Notes: generated by a model not told the origin, from the letters alone. Positions 27,020 through 35,808 are shown, counted from the first letter of the stretch. The stretch: 64,000 nt of DNA from Cylindrospermopsis curvispora GIHE-G1 (GCF_014489415.1 NZ_CP060822.1:1560311-1624310); one strand, 5' to 3'. Translations and numbers: made by a program.

Positions 27020-27784
27020 TCACCAGCAAAAAAACCAGGCTATTTTGTAGTTACCTTTGTAATTGACTACATGATAAAAACATTTACCAGAAATTAAAAA
27101 TTCCCAGCTACTACTGAGATATTTTAATTCCGGTAACCCAGAATAAAATAACAAAGTAGAAATATCGGGATAAATAATTTCCAGAGTTAATTCCCGAATA
27201 TTTTTCCGGTCTTTCAAATTTATATAAATTGACAGAGGATCGGAAAAAGTTGGTACAGTTATAGACATTAATTCCTGAAGAGTTCTTAAAGTCAGCAGAC
27301 TAAATTGTGCTGACTCCTTCCTCCAAGAACTAGGCATGTCAAAATCAACTGATATGTGAGGATGAGCAAGAAAACAAGAATCTACCAAACACTGAATGGA
27401 TAAAGGTAGACTCTCTTCAATATAAATTGGAAACAGGCGATCGCTTAACTCAACCAGGGAGTGATGAAAGTTTTCTACCCTGTTGATATGTTCAGAAATT
27501 GAAGTATTGAATGATTGGTTAGTTGATTGGTCTAGTGATTCATTATATGGCAAATAATCAGTTAGTAATTGAGAATTTATAGGATAAAAACCTGGGGATG
27601 GATAACCTATTACTTGGTTATTTAATAAATCACAATGTTGAATTTTCAATGCTTCCAAACCGCGACGGATAGTAAAAGACTCCTGCAACAGATCATCTCG
27701 AATTTTTTCCGATTCCCCATATAACTTTATAGATTGTTTATAGAACAACCAATTTAATGCTAGTTTGACCTTTTTGAGACCCAT
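27020..27784 (-). CDS. Kinase-like protein, probably degenerate, of the peptide-export locus
   Basis: 254 residues, unrecognised. A helical N-terminal half is followed by SLPLSIQCLVDSCFLAHPHISVDFDMPSSW and LLTLRTLQELMSI, which has the layout of the linker and first helix of a NarL-type HATPase domain. No phospho-acceptor His motif, N-box Asn or DxGxG can be seen, so catalysis is unlikely. It is encoded between the HlyD gene and the response regulator, 50 bases after the former. It could be a pseudokinase modulating the two-component pair. Confidence 0.6.
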   Translation of the reverse strand: MGLKKVKLALNWLFYKQSIKLYGESEKIRDDLLQESFTIRRGLEALKIQHCDLLNNQVIGYPSPGFYPINSQLLTDYLPYNESLDQSTNQSFNTSISEHINRVENFHHSLVELSDRLFPIYIEESLPLSIQCLVDSCFLAHPHISVDFDMPSSWRKESAQFSLLTLRTLQELMSITVPTFSDPLSIYINLKDRKNIRELTLEIIYPDISTLLFYSGLPELKYLSSSWEFLISGKCFYHVVNYKGNYKIAWFFCW

Positions 27785-27834
27785 GAGCTACACCCATTTT
27801 TCTAGTCTATTGTCCATTCCCTACCTGACAAAAA

Positions 27835-29235
27835 TTACAAATCAGTAATTAACCTTGCTTTCCTGAACATAAATTCCAGAGCAGTTTCCTGTTTAGAAAT
27901 AATATCAGCTTTCACCTCCATTCCCGATTGGAGATAACATTGATGTCGACCATGACCAAATTGTAAACTTGCTGGTTTAACCGTAGCTTCAAAATAACCA
28001 TTCCCCATCCTATTAGTCGTTCCTTGATTATTAGATTGATTGGTAATCACATCAGGAGAAATAGTTTGAACCACCCCCTGGAGTGTTCCATAATCAGGAT
28101 AGGGACAAGCACCAACCCGTAGCTGAACTTGTTGACCTATATTGACCTTTTGAATTTCCTCAGTAGGAATTAAAGCTCTAATTAACAGATCCGAACTATC
28201 AGGTACAATTTCCGCTATAGATTCACTGGGACGGATCACCTGTCCCGGATTGCGTAAATTGAGTTTGAGAATAATACCATTACTCGTAGCTAAAATCATA
28301 CTTTTACGCATCTGATTTTCTACCTGCTCTAATTCCTTAATAGATTGTTTAATCTGAGTTTCTAATTGAACTCGACGCTCAATTAAAGCTTGTTTTTCCT
28401 TATTGAGACTAGCAATATTAGACACACCCCTAGCAGTTTCTTGAGCGATACGTTCCTGTGCTATCATCACTGCTGCTGGGGTTGGATTAATAGCAGCTTG
28501 AGCTGACTGAACCTTAATTTTAGCCATTTCCAGAGATTTCCTTTCAGTATCCAGGATTGACTGTGTTTGCTGAACAGTCAAAGCTTTTTGCTCCAATTCC
28601 CGTCTACCCACAGCTCCAATTTGGGAGAGTTCCTGATAGCGTTCCTTATCCATTTTGGCAAAACTCAGATCTGCTCGAGCTTTATCTAAAGAAGCTTTAG
28701 CCTTTTGCCAATTAGCTTGAGCGGCTAAAAATTCACCCTGGGTGCTAACCTGCTGTTCTTCATATTCCCTTTGATTACGTAACAAATCCACCCTTGCGGA
28801 AGTAATAGCATTTTGAGCAACTTGAGTTTCAGCCAAAATTTGCCGATCTAAAATACGAATTTGGGCATAAACTTGCGATATTTGTAAATTACCCTGTTGG
28901 ATATTACCTTGTAACTGACTTTTTTTGATAAGCAAATCATCCGTATTTAAATAGGCAATTACATCACCTATTTTCACCGTTTGATTTGGTTTGACCAAAA
29001 TACTTTTAATAGTTCCCTCTACTTCCGGTTGAACTACACGAACTTCCCCTATAGGACGAACCACAGCATCCACTTTTACCGTGACGTTATATTTCACCCA
29101 AGAAGCAAGAGCAATAGCACTAGTAACAGTACCAATTAGGAATATTCCTGCTAAAGAAGTCCAACGACTAACAGGAGGGAGGAACTGGGGATTATCCACA
29201 GAAGATATGAGTTTAGGTCGATGAGTATAAAACAT
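27835..29235 (-). CDS. HlyD-family secretion adaptor (peptide exporter)
   Basis: 466 residues: cytoplasmic N-terminus, one TM (about 28-47), a lipoyl-like half motif (VVQPEVEGTIKSILVKPNQTVKIGD), a long coiled coil (about 105-310) and a C-terminal beta-barrel. It links the C39 ABC exporter to an outer-membrane TolC-like channel. It follows the ABC gene by 41 bases in the same operon. Confidence 0.92.
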   Translation of the reverse strand: MFYTHRPKLISSVDNPQFLPPVSRWTSLAGIFLIGTVTSAIALASWVKYNVTVKVDAVVRPIGEVRVVQPEVEGTIKSILVKPNQTVKIGDVIAYLNTDDLLIKKSQLQGNIQQGNLQISQVYAQIRILDRQILAETQVAQNAITSARVDLLRNQREYEEQQVSTQGEFLAAQANWQKAKASLDKARADLSFAKMDKERYQELSQIGAVGRRELEQKALTVQQTQSILDTERKSLEMAKIKVQSAQAAINPTPAAVMIAQERIAQETARGVSNIASLNKEKQALIERRVQLETQIKQSIKELEQVENQMRKSMILATSNGIILKLNLRNPGQVIRPSESIAEIVPDSSDLLIRALIPTEEIQKVNIGQQVQLRVGACPYPDYGTLQGVVQTISPDVITNQSNNQGTTNRMGNGYFEATVKPASLQFGHGRHQCYLQSGMEVKADIISKQETALEFMFRKARLITDL

Positions 29236-29276
29236 ATTGGGTAGATGGGGTGAAGGGTAATTGGGTAGGGATTAAG

Positions 29277-31427
29277 TTAAAGCAGAATAAAGTCTTGGTG
29301 TTCCCCTCGTCTGAATTTCAATTCTTCTAAAGATCCTTGGGATTGGAGTTTTCCTCCATCCAACATAATGACCCAATCAGCACGATTGATTACCTGGGGA
29401 CGATGGGTGATTAAAATAGTAGTTTTTCCTTGACGATGTTCAAATAACTGATCTAAAACCTGTGCTTCACTGACCGGGTCTAGTCCCCCGGTAGACTCAT
29501 CCAAAATTAGAATTGGTGGATCTGTAACAATAGCCCTAGCTATAGCTAATCGTTGTCTTTGACCACCGGAAATATTAGCACCAAATTCACCCAATATAGT
29601 TTGATATTTTGCGGGTAATTTACTGACAAATTCATCAGCACCAGCAATTTCACAAGCTCGGACAATCTGCTCAAAACTAACGTGAGGTGCGCCCAACCGA
29701 AAGTTTTCCACAATAGAACGACTCCAGAAATGGGGTTCCTGGGGAACTAGAATCACCTGTTGACGTAAAGATTCTAAAGACAAATCTTGTTGGTTATAGA
29801 GTCCAATGCGAATATTTCCAGATTGGATGGTATATAACCCAGCGATTAATTTAGCCAAGGTACTTTTACCACATCCTGACTTACCGATTAAAGCCACGAC
29901 TTGACCACCGGGAATAGTTAAAGAAAAGTCTTCTAATAAGTCAAGTCTCCCAGCATAATGAAAGTTGATATTAGTGCAAGTGATTTTAGCATCATCAGCG
30001 ATTTTAGCAAAAGGCTTTTTACCATCATAGTCACTTTCTGGAGTGGTATCTATCACTTCCGTCAGTCTTTGCACTGCTGTTTTAGCGCGGGTAAATTCCT
30101 GGACAAAACTAATAACAGTAGTTATGAGACCCAAGAAATTAGCATTCATCGAATTAAAAGCTAGTAATTGACCAATGCTGAGATTTTCACTAGGATTAAT
30201 CACTAAATGACCACCAAACCAGAGGAGGATAATACTACCAATAGAGGAGATAAAGCCAGAAAAGGTATTATTAATAATACCAATTTGCATAGTGTCCAAA
30301 GTTAAATTAGCCAACTTGCCAAATCGAACTTGGAACTCTTCTAGGAATTGATTGCCAGCGGTAGTGGTTTTGAGAGTTAGAGCACCCTTGAAAGTTTCCA
30401 CCAATACACCCTGATTTTCCGCATCTTTAACCAGTAGTTCCCGGGTTTTTTGCTGTAATTTAGGTTGAAACACCAAAGGGGTAATAGTCATAACCCCAGC
30501 AATTACCATAGCCACCAAAGTTAACTTCCAGCTATAAAAAGCCATCAGACCAAGAGAAATCAGAGCAATAAAAAATTTGCTAGGTAAACTGACAACTACT
30601 TGAGTAACCAACTGATTGATTTGCTTAATATCTTGAAGACGACTAGTAATTTCCCCACTGCGACGAGCTTCGTAATAAGACAGGGGTAAGTGCAAAATTT
30701 GTCTACCAAATTCCATCACCAGTCCCAATTGGAGACGTTGGGCAAAATGGGCGATTAAATTAGATTGCACCCAAGATAGACTACTGGAAATAAGATTCAT
30801 CACAACTACAGCAATAACCATAGTTGTGAGTAATTTAGTATCACCCCGTACTAGCACATCATCAGTAAGAATTTGTAATAAAAAGGGGGAAGCTAGAGAT
30901 AGCAGTCCTAATAATAAATTGAGCGGTAGAGCTTGGGCGAGAATTCCCCGAAAACTCCACACCTGTTTAAAGAAACGCCAAAAGCCACCTATTTTATCTT
31001 CTTCTGTTTTTAAAAACTCTTCTGGACTGGGTTCTAGCAATAGCATTAACCAATCATTCCAACCCTCTATAAAGTCTTCTTCACAGAGGTAACGTACCCC
31101 TGCTCCTGGGTCAGAGATTATATACTTTTCACCCTTTTTACCATAAAAAACCACCCAGTGATTTCCGTGCCAATGAATGATTGCTGGTAGGGGTGCTTCG
31201 TTTAATCTTTTGAGAATTTCTGGTGAAGTTCTGACTGTTGAAGCTTTAAAACCCAAGGTTTTAGCTCCTCTTTGTAGACCTAATAAGGTGGTACCGAATT
31301 GGCTAGTACCCACGGATTCTCGGATGCGAGTGATGGTGAAATTTTTGCCATAATATTTGGCGATCGCTGCTAAGCAAGCAGCACCACAGTCTTCTTCACT
31401 GTGTTGGGAAATATGGGGGTATTTCAT
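29277..31427 (-). CDS. Peptidase C39-containing ABC exporter (double-glycine leader peptides)
   Basis: 716 residues. The N-terminal C39 cysteine peptidase has Cys14 (EDCGAACLA), His90 (HWHGNH) and Asp106 (ISDPG), i.e. a full catalytic triad that cuts after Gly-Gly. Six TM helices span about 165-425. The ATPase has Walker A GKSGCGKST (515-523), signature ISGGQ (619-623), Walker B ILILDE and an H-loop His. The three precursors immediately upstream have matching leaders. The arrangement resembles PteB-type biofilm-peptide exporters known in Synechococcus elongatus. Confidence 0.93.
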   Translation of the reverse strand: MKYPHISQHSEEDCGAACLAAIAKYYGKNFTITRIRESVGTSQFGTTLLGLQRGAKTLGFKASTVRTSPEILKRLNEAPLPAIIHWHGNHWVVFYGKKGEKYIISDPGAGVRYLCEEDFIEGWNDWLMLLLEPSPEEFLKTEEDKIGGFWRFFKQVWSFRGILAQALPLNLLLGLLSLASPFLLQILTDDVLVRGDTKLLTTMVIAVVVMNLISSSLSWVQSNLIAHFAQRLQLGLVMEFGRQILHLPLSYYEARRSGEITSRLQDIKQINQLVTQVVVSLPSKFFIALISLGLMAFYSWKLTLVAMVIAGVMTITPLVFQPKLQQKTRELLVKDAENQGVLVETFKGALTLKTTTAGNQFLEEFQVRFGKLANLTLDTMQIGIINNTFSGFISSIGSIILLWFGGHLVINPSENLSIGQLLAFNSMNANFLGLITTVISFVQEFTRAKTAVQRLTEVIDTTPESDYDGKKPFAKIADDAKITCTNINFHYAGRLDLLEDFSLTIPGGQVVALIGKSGCGKSTLAKLIAGLYTIQSGNIRIGLYNQQDLSLESLRQQVILVPQEPHFWSRSIVENFRLGAPHVSFEQIVRACEIAGADEFVSKLPAKYQTILGEFGANISGGQRQRLAIARAIVTDPPILILDESTGGLDPVSEAQVLDQLFEHRQGKTTILITHRPQVINRADWVIMLDGGKLQSQGSLEELKFRRGEHQDFILL

Positions 31428-31530
31428 AGTTATTCAATGTTTATCATGTTTGTGGGGTCTAATCCTATTGTTTTTTGATATTGAATCAGCTTTAAATATT
31501 AATTTGGGAAAGACCCATCCTTCCAATTTT

Positions 31531-31758
31531 CTAATTATCTTCTGAGAGGTTGCTTGGGTTTGTATTATTATTTTGGGGGAACGATAGCACACCAGTAAGA
31601 AATAGAAGCGCTGTATTTATTACCTCTGGACTATACGCAATAAAAGGAAATAGTGATTGCATTACTATAAGATATGCAGCAGCTTCAAGGAATCCACCAC
31701 CTTTAATAGTAGCAGATTCTTCTTCTGATAGTTCAGTAAATAAATTATTTTGTGCCAT
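31531..31758 (-). CDS. Double-glycine leader peptide precursor 1
   Basis: 75 residues from ATG 31758; an in-frame ATG at 31806 would add 16 residues, and neither has a strong ribosome-binding site. Leader MAQNNLFTELSEEESATIKGG ends at the Gly-Gly cut site; the core is about 54 residues, very hydrophobic, without Cys, ending in an Asn/Ser-rich tail. The core segment LLFLTGVLSFP resembles ILFIGGVLRFP of precursor 2, so the two are paralogues. Bacteriocin or signal peptide; nearest to the exporter, 103 bases upstream. Confidence 0.82.
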   Translation of the reverse strand: MAQNNLFTELSEEESATIKGGGFLEAAAYLIVMQSLFPFIAYSPEVINTALLFLTGVLSFPQNNNTNPSNLSEDN

Positions 31759-31899
31759 GTCATTTATTCCAAAAAAACATAATTTTGTGTCAGATTGTTC
31801 ATCCAATAAAGGTAACAGAGTTGTGATAAATATGGCTAATTTATTTAGGTTCTCATCTGATTAAAAAGTAAAGTATATGGAGTGTATTAAATGTTTATT

Positions 31900-31954
31900 G
31901 AATGTGCCTATTCCAGTTAACTTAAATAAAGTTACTAAGAAAGAAGGCACATTC
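31900..31954. repeat. 10-bp inverted repeat between precursors 1 and 2
   Basis: GAATGTGCCT (31900-31909) and AGGCACATTC (31945-31954), perfect, 35 bases apart. It may be a terminator-like or RNA-stability structure within the precursor transcript; no T-run. Confidence 0.45.
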
Positions 31955-32011
31955 CTTATTTCACTACATCACGTTGAGTGCAATTACGTAATAAATAGTG
32001 TAATGGTAATT

Positions 32012-32245
32012 CTAAGCACTAGTAAATGGTGTAATTGCACTACTATTTAGCTCGGGAAATCTAAGTACACCACCTATAAATAGAATTGTAACCAGGTCAG
32101 TCAATTTATCGTCAATATTTAGCTCATCTGCTACTATACTAAAAATGGCACCGCTAAGAAACTCTAATCCTGTACCACCACTAACAACAGCAGACTGTTC
32201 ACCAGAAACTTGAGCGAATAATGAGTTCTTTTCGATTACTTGCAT
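32012..32245 (-). CDS. Double-glycine leader peptide precursor 2
   Basis: 77 residues; start at ATG 32245 with AAGGAG eight bases upstream. Leader of 24 residues ends VSGEQSAVVSGG; the core of 53 residues has no Cys, contains a glycine-bearing hydrophobic helix (FLSGAIFSIV) and the ILFIGGVLRFPELN motif shared with precursor 1. Substrate of the linked C39 exporter by leader type and position. A duplicated upstream element lies 105 bases before the start. Confidence 0.85.
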   Translation of the reverse strand: MQVIEKNSLFAQVSGEQSAVVSGGTGLEFLSGAIFSIVADELNIDDKLTDLVTILFIGGVLRFPELNSSAITPFTSA

Positions 32246-32349
32246 GATACAATACTCCTTGATCTTGTGATTAGACTTGTTTTAAGCTAGAAGTTGATTG
32301 CTTCTTTGTAAGTCTCTCAACTGCTTGCTTGTTAATACAATATCCAGAA

Positions 32350-32398
32350 ACCAATAGCCAGATCATTGATATTTCCAACCAACCTAATTACCAACTTG
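32350..32398 (-). promoter_or_regulatory. Upstream element copy A (precursor 2)
   Basis: A 49-base segment containing ACCAATAGCCAGATCATT (plus-strand reading), closely matched by 33002-33050 upstream of precursor 3. Both end about 100 bases before the start codon on the minus strand. Candidate promoter or response-regulator site. Confidence 0.5.
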
Positions 32399-32445
32399 AG
32401 GAAAAACAACTTCTCAAAAATACATCCCCCCTTACTCACAAAAAA

Positions 32446-32480
32446 TCCCCAACTTCCATGAAGAAATTGGGGACCTTATT
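32446..32480. terminator. Bidirectional terminator-like hairpin
   Basis: TCCCCAA (32446-32452) and TTGGGGA (32467-32473) around an imperfect inner stem. T-rich on both sides (CCTTATTTTT rightwards, TTTTTTG leftwards). It lies between precursors 3 and 2, so each may be a separate transcript. Confidence 0.65.
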
Positions 32481-32517
32481 TTTAAAAACTTGAGGTTGGC
32501 AATCTAATTTATAGCTT

Positions 32518-32639
32518 TAAGTAGGGAGGCACAATTATTTGTAGGATGGGTTAGCGGTAGCGTAACCCATGCGGGTGTTGGGTTTCATACTTCAACCCAA
32601 CCTACGTTCATCTTATATTTAATTCCACCCACCGACTTA
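32518..32639 (+). mobile_element. MITE-like element, copy 1 (full length)
   Basis: 122 bp. Left end TAAGTAGGGAGG, right end the imperfect inverted version (…CCCACCGACTTA). It contains two hairpins: ATGGGTT/AACCCAT and the REP-like GTTGGGTT/AACCCAAC (32577-32584 / 32594-32601). Confidence 0.75.
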
Positions 32640-32737
32640 GCTAGAACGCTTAGGAAAGAGTTTATAGGTAAAATTGAGTCTCAGGTAGGCGTTCTCGCAA
32701 ACACCAATACCTGAAACCCAAATTCAATTACCTTTAC

Positions 32738-32905
32738 TTAAAGATATCCGAGAATCCAATTTTCTAACTGTGGTAGTAAATTCTGAAAGTAATTTAGCAC
32801 GTCATTAGGCACATTAACTATTTCCAAGAGACTACCACCATTGATACTAACAGATTCTCTATCTAAAACCTGGGTGAATAGCACGTTATTGTCGATTAAA
32901 TTCAT
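32738..32905 (-). CDS. Double-glycine leader peptide precursor 3
   Basis: 55 residues from ATG 32905, which has AAGGA ten bases upstream; the longer frame to 32956 has no good site. Leader of 24 residues (MNLIDNNVLFTQV...SINGG) and a short 31-residue core (SLLEIVNVPNDVLNYFQNLL...), Cys-free, amphipathic. Farthest from the exporter and separated from precursor 2 by a terminator and a MITE-like element, so it probably has its own promoter; element copy B lies 97 bases upstream. Confidence 0.8.
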   Translation of the reverse strand: MNLIDNNVLFTQVLDRESVSINGGSLLEIVNVPNDVLNYFQNLLPQLENWILGYL

Positions 32906-33001
32906 AGATAAACTATCCTTAATCTCAATTGAACGGTCACACCCTGATTCAAGCAATTAGGTTCCTAGATTCCTAATTGGTAACTCATACCATACACATA
33001 A

Positions 33002-33050
33002 ACCAATAACCAGATCATTAGTCTTTTCAGCCAACTTAATTGCTACTTCC
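33002..33050 (-). promoter_or_regulatory. Upstream element copy B (precursor 3)
   Basis: Matches 32350-32398 (shared ACCAATARCCAGATCATT and, further on, CCAACYTAATT). Equivalent spacing to the start codon as copy A. Confidence 0.5.
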
Positions 33051-33376
33051 AGAACAGGGGATTTCCTAAAAATCCTTGGGGTTATATTTAACCACGTCTA
33101 TACCAACACAATAAACATATAAATGTGACCTGAGTTGGGTTTCCTTCCCCAACCCAAGCTACAAAAAACTAGGGAAGGGATACCAGGGGGTCAGAAATTC
33201 CTATATTTTCCATTTATGCTTGACAAGTCGAAAAGATTTACAAATTTTATTAATTATTTTCTATAAACCCCTTGCATATCTGTTCAATTAGTTTTATACT
33301 TAAAAGTAAGGTGATCGGGCGGTTCGGCCAAGAATTCCAGATCACCTTACACCCCTTTCTCAGAGGTAATCAAATT
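33051..33376. other. Intergenic region without gene
   Basis: No convincing coding frame. It holds a degenerate REP-like hairpin (GTTGGG...CCCAACC, about 33134-33162) and the leader of the small conserved gene at 33377. It is A+T-rich and could carry promoters in both directions. Confidence 0.5.
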
Positions 33377-33628
33377 ATGACACAGACTAAGAATTTTATT
33401 GGCAATGTCAACGAAACTAGAGTAGTTGGCCCTACGGTAGTTCCAGAAAGCGATCGCAGGGAACCATTAAAGCACCTGTTAATTGGATCGAAAAAGACAG
33501 TTATTAGTACGATTCACTATCTACATGTGCTTGGTTATGCCCATGCAACTGATTGGAGTGATCCGATACCGACTAGTAACCCAGGGGAGGTCATGAGTAT
33601 TCTGGTAAGACAGATTCTGATTAATTGA
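33377..33628 (+). CDS. Small conserved cyanobacterial protein of unknown function
   Basis: 83 residues from ATG 33377, chosen over an in-frame start at 33272 because an AGAGG-type site precedes it and homologues I recall begin near here. The conserved-looking core is REPLKHLLIGSKKTVISTIHYLHVLGYAHATDWSDPIPTSNPGEVMSILVR. It is likely soluble; there is no catalytic motif I recognise. It is followed by a perfect hairpin. Confidence 0.65.
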   Translation: MTQTKNFIGNVNETRVVGPTVVPESDRREPLKHLLIGSKKTVISTIHYLHVLGYAHATDWSDPIPTSNPGEVMSILVRQILIN

Positions 33629-33680
33629 CCGGTTTATCTATGAATTAGAGGTAGGCGATCGCATTTCGCTCTCAATGGTG

Positions 33681-33704
33681 AGACAGGGAATGAATTCCCT
33701 GTCT
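33681..33704 (+). terminator. Hairpin after the small conserved gene
   Basis: AGACAGGGAAT / ATTCCCTGTCT, perfect 11-bp stem with a GA loop. A TTCTTTTT tract begins about 12 bases later, so it is only a probable terminator. Confidence 0.5.
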
Positions 33705-33763
33705 GACACCAAAATTCTTTTTCAACGGATTGATCCAAACATCCTCCTGTATTCATTCCACCA

Positions 33764-33813
33764 ATTATAATATGGAATATCGTCGAGCAAAAACACCAGG
33801 AGCGACCTAATTT
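33764..33813 (+). pseudogene. 5' fragment of a RAYT transposase gene
   Basis: Near-identical to the start of the intact RAYT at 35826-35876: same ATAATATGGAATATCGTCGAGCAA, coding MEYRRAKTPGAT and then a stop. The rest of the gene is missing. It lies on the left side of the tandem array while the intact gene lies on the right. Confidence 0.85.
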
Positions 33814-33939
33814 ATACTAGATTACTATTCTTCATACGGTAACACCAGTTCCCGCAATCATGGGACAACCCCCATGAAAAGTGCGATCGCTTTTTATCAA
33901 AGTGCCAATATTGACTTCTTTTAACATAAATTCCTTTGA

Positions 33940-35808
33940 TATAGTCTCGTAGGTTGGGTTGAGGAACGAAACCCAACAAACCAACAGGGAGATACACACA
34001 TACAGCACTTTCCACTTTCATGAAGTACATCATAACAAAAGAATCTGCTGTATAACCTTGAATAATTATATAGTCCCGTAGGTTGGGTTTTCTCAATCCA
34101 ACCTACGGTAAATGTTTTTAAAAACAGGCGATCGCTGGAAGTAAAATCAAACCGCTCACCCTATAAGACAAGGAGTTCACATAAACTATAATTAACAGTG
34201 GGGTTTGTTGGGTTTTCTCAATCCAACCTACGGTAAATGTTTTTAAAAACAGGCGATCGCTAGAAGTAAAATCAAACCGCCCACCCTATAATACAAGGAG
34301 TTCACATAGACTATAATTAACGGTGAGGTTTGTTGGGTTTTCTCAATCTAACCTACGGGATTATATAATGTTTTAAGGGTATCTGTTGGTTTGTTGGGTT
34401 TCGTTCCTCAACCCAACCTACGGTAAATGTTTTTAAAAACAGGCGATCGCTGGAAGTAAAATCAAACCGCCCACCCTATAATACAAGGAGTTCACATGGA
34501 CTATAATTAACAGTGGGGTTTGTTGGGTTTTCTCAATCCAACCTACGGTAAATGTTTTTAAAAACAGGCGATCGCTGGAAGCAAAATCAAACCGCCCACC
34601 CTATAATACAAGGAGTTCACATAGACTATGATTAACAGTGGGGTTTGTTGGGTTTTCTCAATTCAACCTACGGTAAATATTTTTAAAAACAGGCGATCGC
34701 TGGAAGTAAAATCAAACCGCCCACCCTATAATACAAGGAGTTCACATAGACTATAATTAACAGTGGGGTTTGTTGGGTTTTCTCAACCCAACCTACGGTA
34801 AATGTTTTTAAAAACAGGCGATCGCTGGAAGCAAAATCAAACCGCCCACCCTATAATACAAGGAGTTCACATAAACTATAATTAACAGTGGGGTTTGTTG
34901 GGTTTTCTCAATCCAACCTACGGTAAATGTTTTTAAAAACAGGCGATCGCTGGAAGTAAAATCAAACCGCCCACCCTATAATACAAGGAGTTCACATAGA
35001 CTATAATTAACAGTGGGGTTTGTTGGGTTTTCTCAACCCAACCTACGGTAAATGTTTTTAAAAACAGGCGATCGCTGGAAGTAAAATCAAACCGCCCACC
35101 CTATAATACAAGGAGTTCACATGGACTATAATTAACAGTGGGGTTTGTTGGGTTTTCTCAATCCAACCTACGGTAAATGTTTTTAAAAACAGGCGATCGC
35201 TGGAAGTAAAATCAAACCGCCCACCCTATAATACAAGGAGTTCACATGGACTATAATTAACAGTGGGGTTTGTTGGGTTTTCTCAACCCAACCTACGGTA
35301 AATGTTTTTAAAAACAGGCGATCGCTGGAAGTAAAATCAAACCGCCCACCCTATAATACAAGGAGTTCACATAGACTATGATTAACAGTGGGGTTTGTTG
35401 GGTTTCGTTCCTCAACCCAACCTACGGGATTATATGATGTTTTAAGGGTATCTGTTTTTCTCTCTGTTGGTTTGTTGGGTTTTCTTAATCCAACCTACGG
35501 TAAATATTTTTAAAAACAGGCGATCGCTGGAAGTAAAATCAAACCGCCCACCCTATAATACAAGGAGTTCACATAGACTATAATTAACAGTGGGGTTTGT
35601 TGGGTTTTCTCAACCCAACCTACGGTAAATGTTTTTAAAAACAGGCGATCGCTGGAAGTAAAATCAAACCGATCACCCTATAAGACAAGGAGTTCACATG
35701 GACTATAATTAACAGTGGGGTTTGTTGGGTTTCGTTCCTCAACCCAACCTACGGGATTATATAATGTTTTAAGGGTATCTGTTTTTCTCTCTGTTGGTTT
35801 GTTGGGTT
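33940..35808. repeat. Tandem array of twelve 125-bp units with REP-like hairpins
   Basis: The octamer GCGATCGC recurs at 34128, 34253, 34443, 34568, 34693, 34818, 34943, 35068, 35193, 35318, 35520 and 35645. Spacing is exactly 125 bp except for two longer intervals (190 and 202 bp) that contain an extra hairpin block. Each unit carries a hairpin of the type GTTGGGTTTTCTCAACCCAAC, a GTTTTTAAAAAC (or ATTTTTAAAAAC) palindrome next to GCGATCGC, a TATAAT hexamer and AAGGAG. The left edge (33945-33990) holds an inverted copy of the hairpin block. Units differ by only a few bases, so expansion is recent. Confidence 0.95.

Noticed and set aside
33812-34096. A 94-residue open frame on the minus strand at the left edge of the array
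   Set aside because: It lies wholly in repeat sequence and low-complexity flank; no codon bias or homologue-like motif.
33940-35808. Twelve 125-bp units considered as a CRISPR array
   Set aside because: The whole unit repeats; there are no unique spacers.
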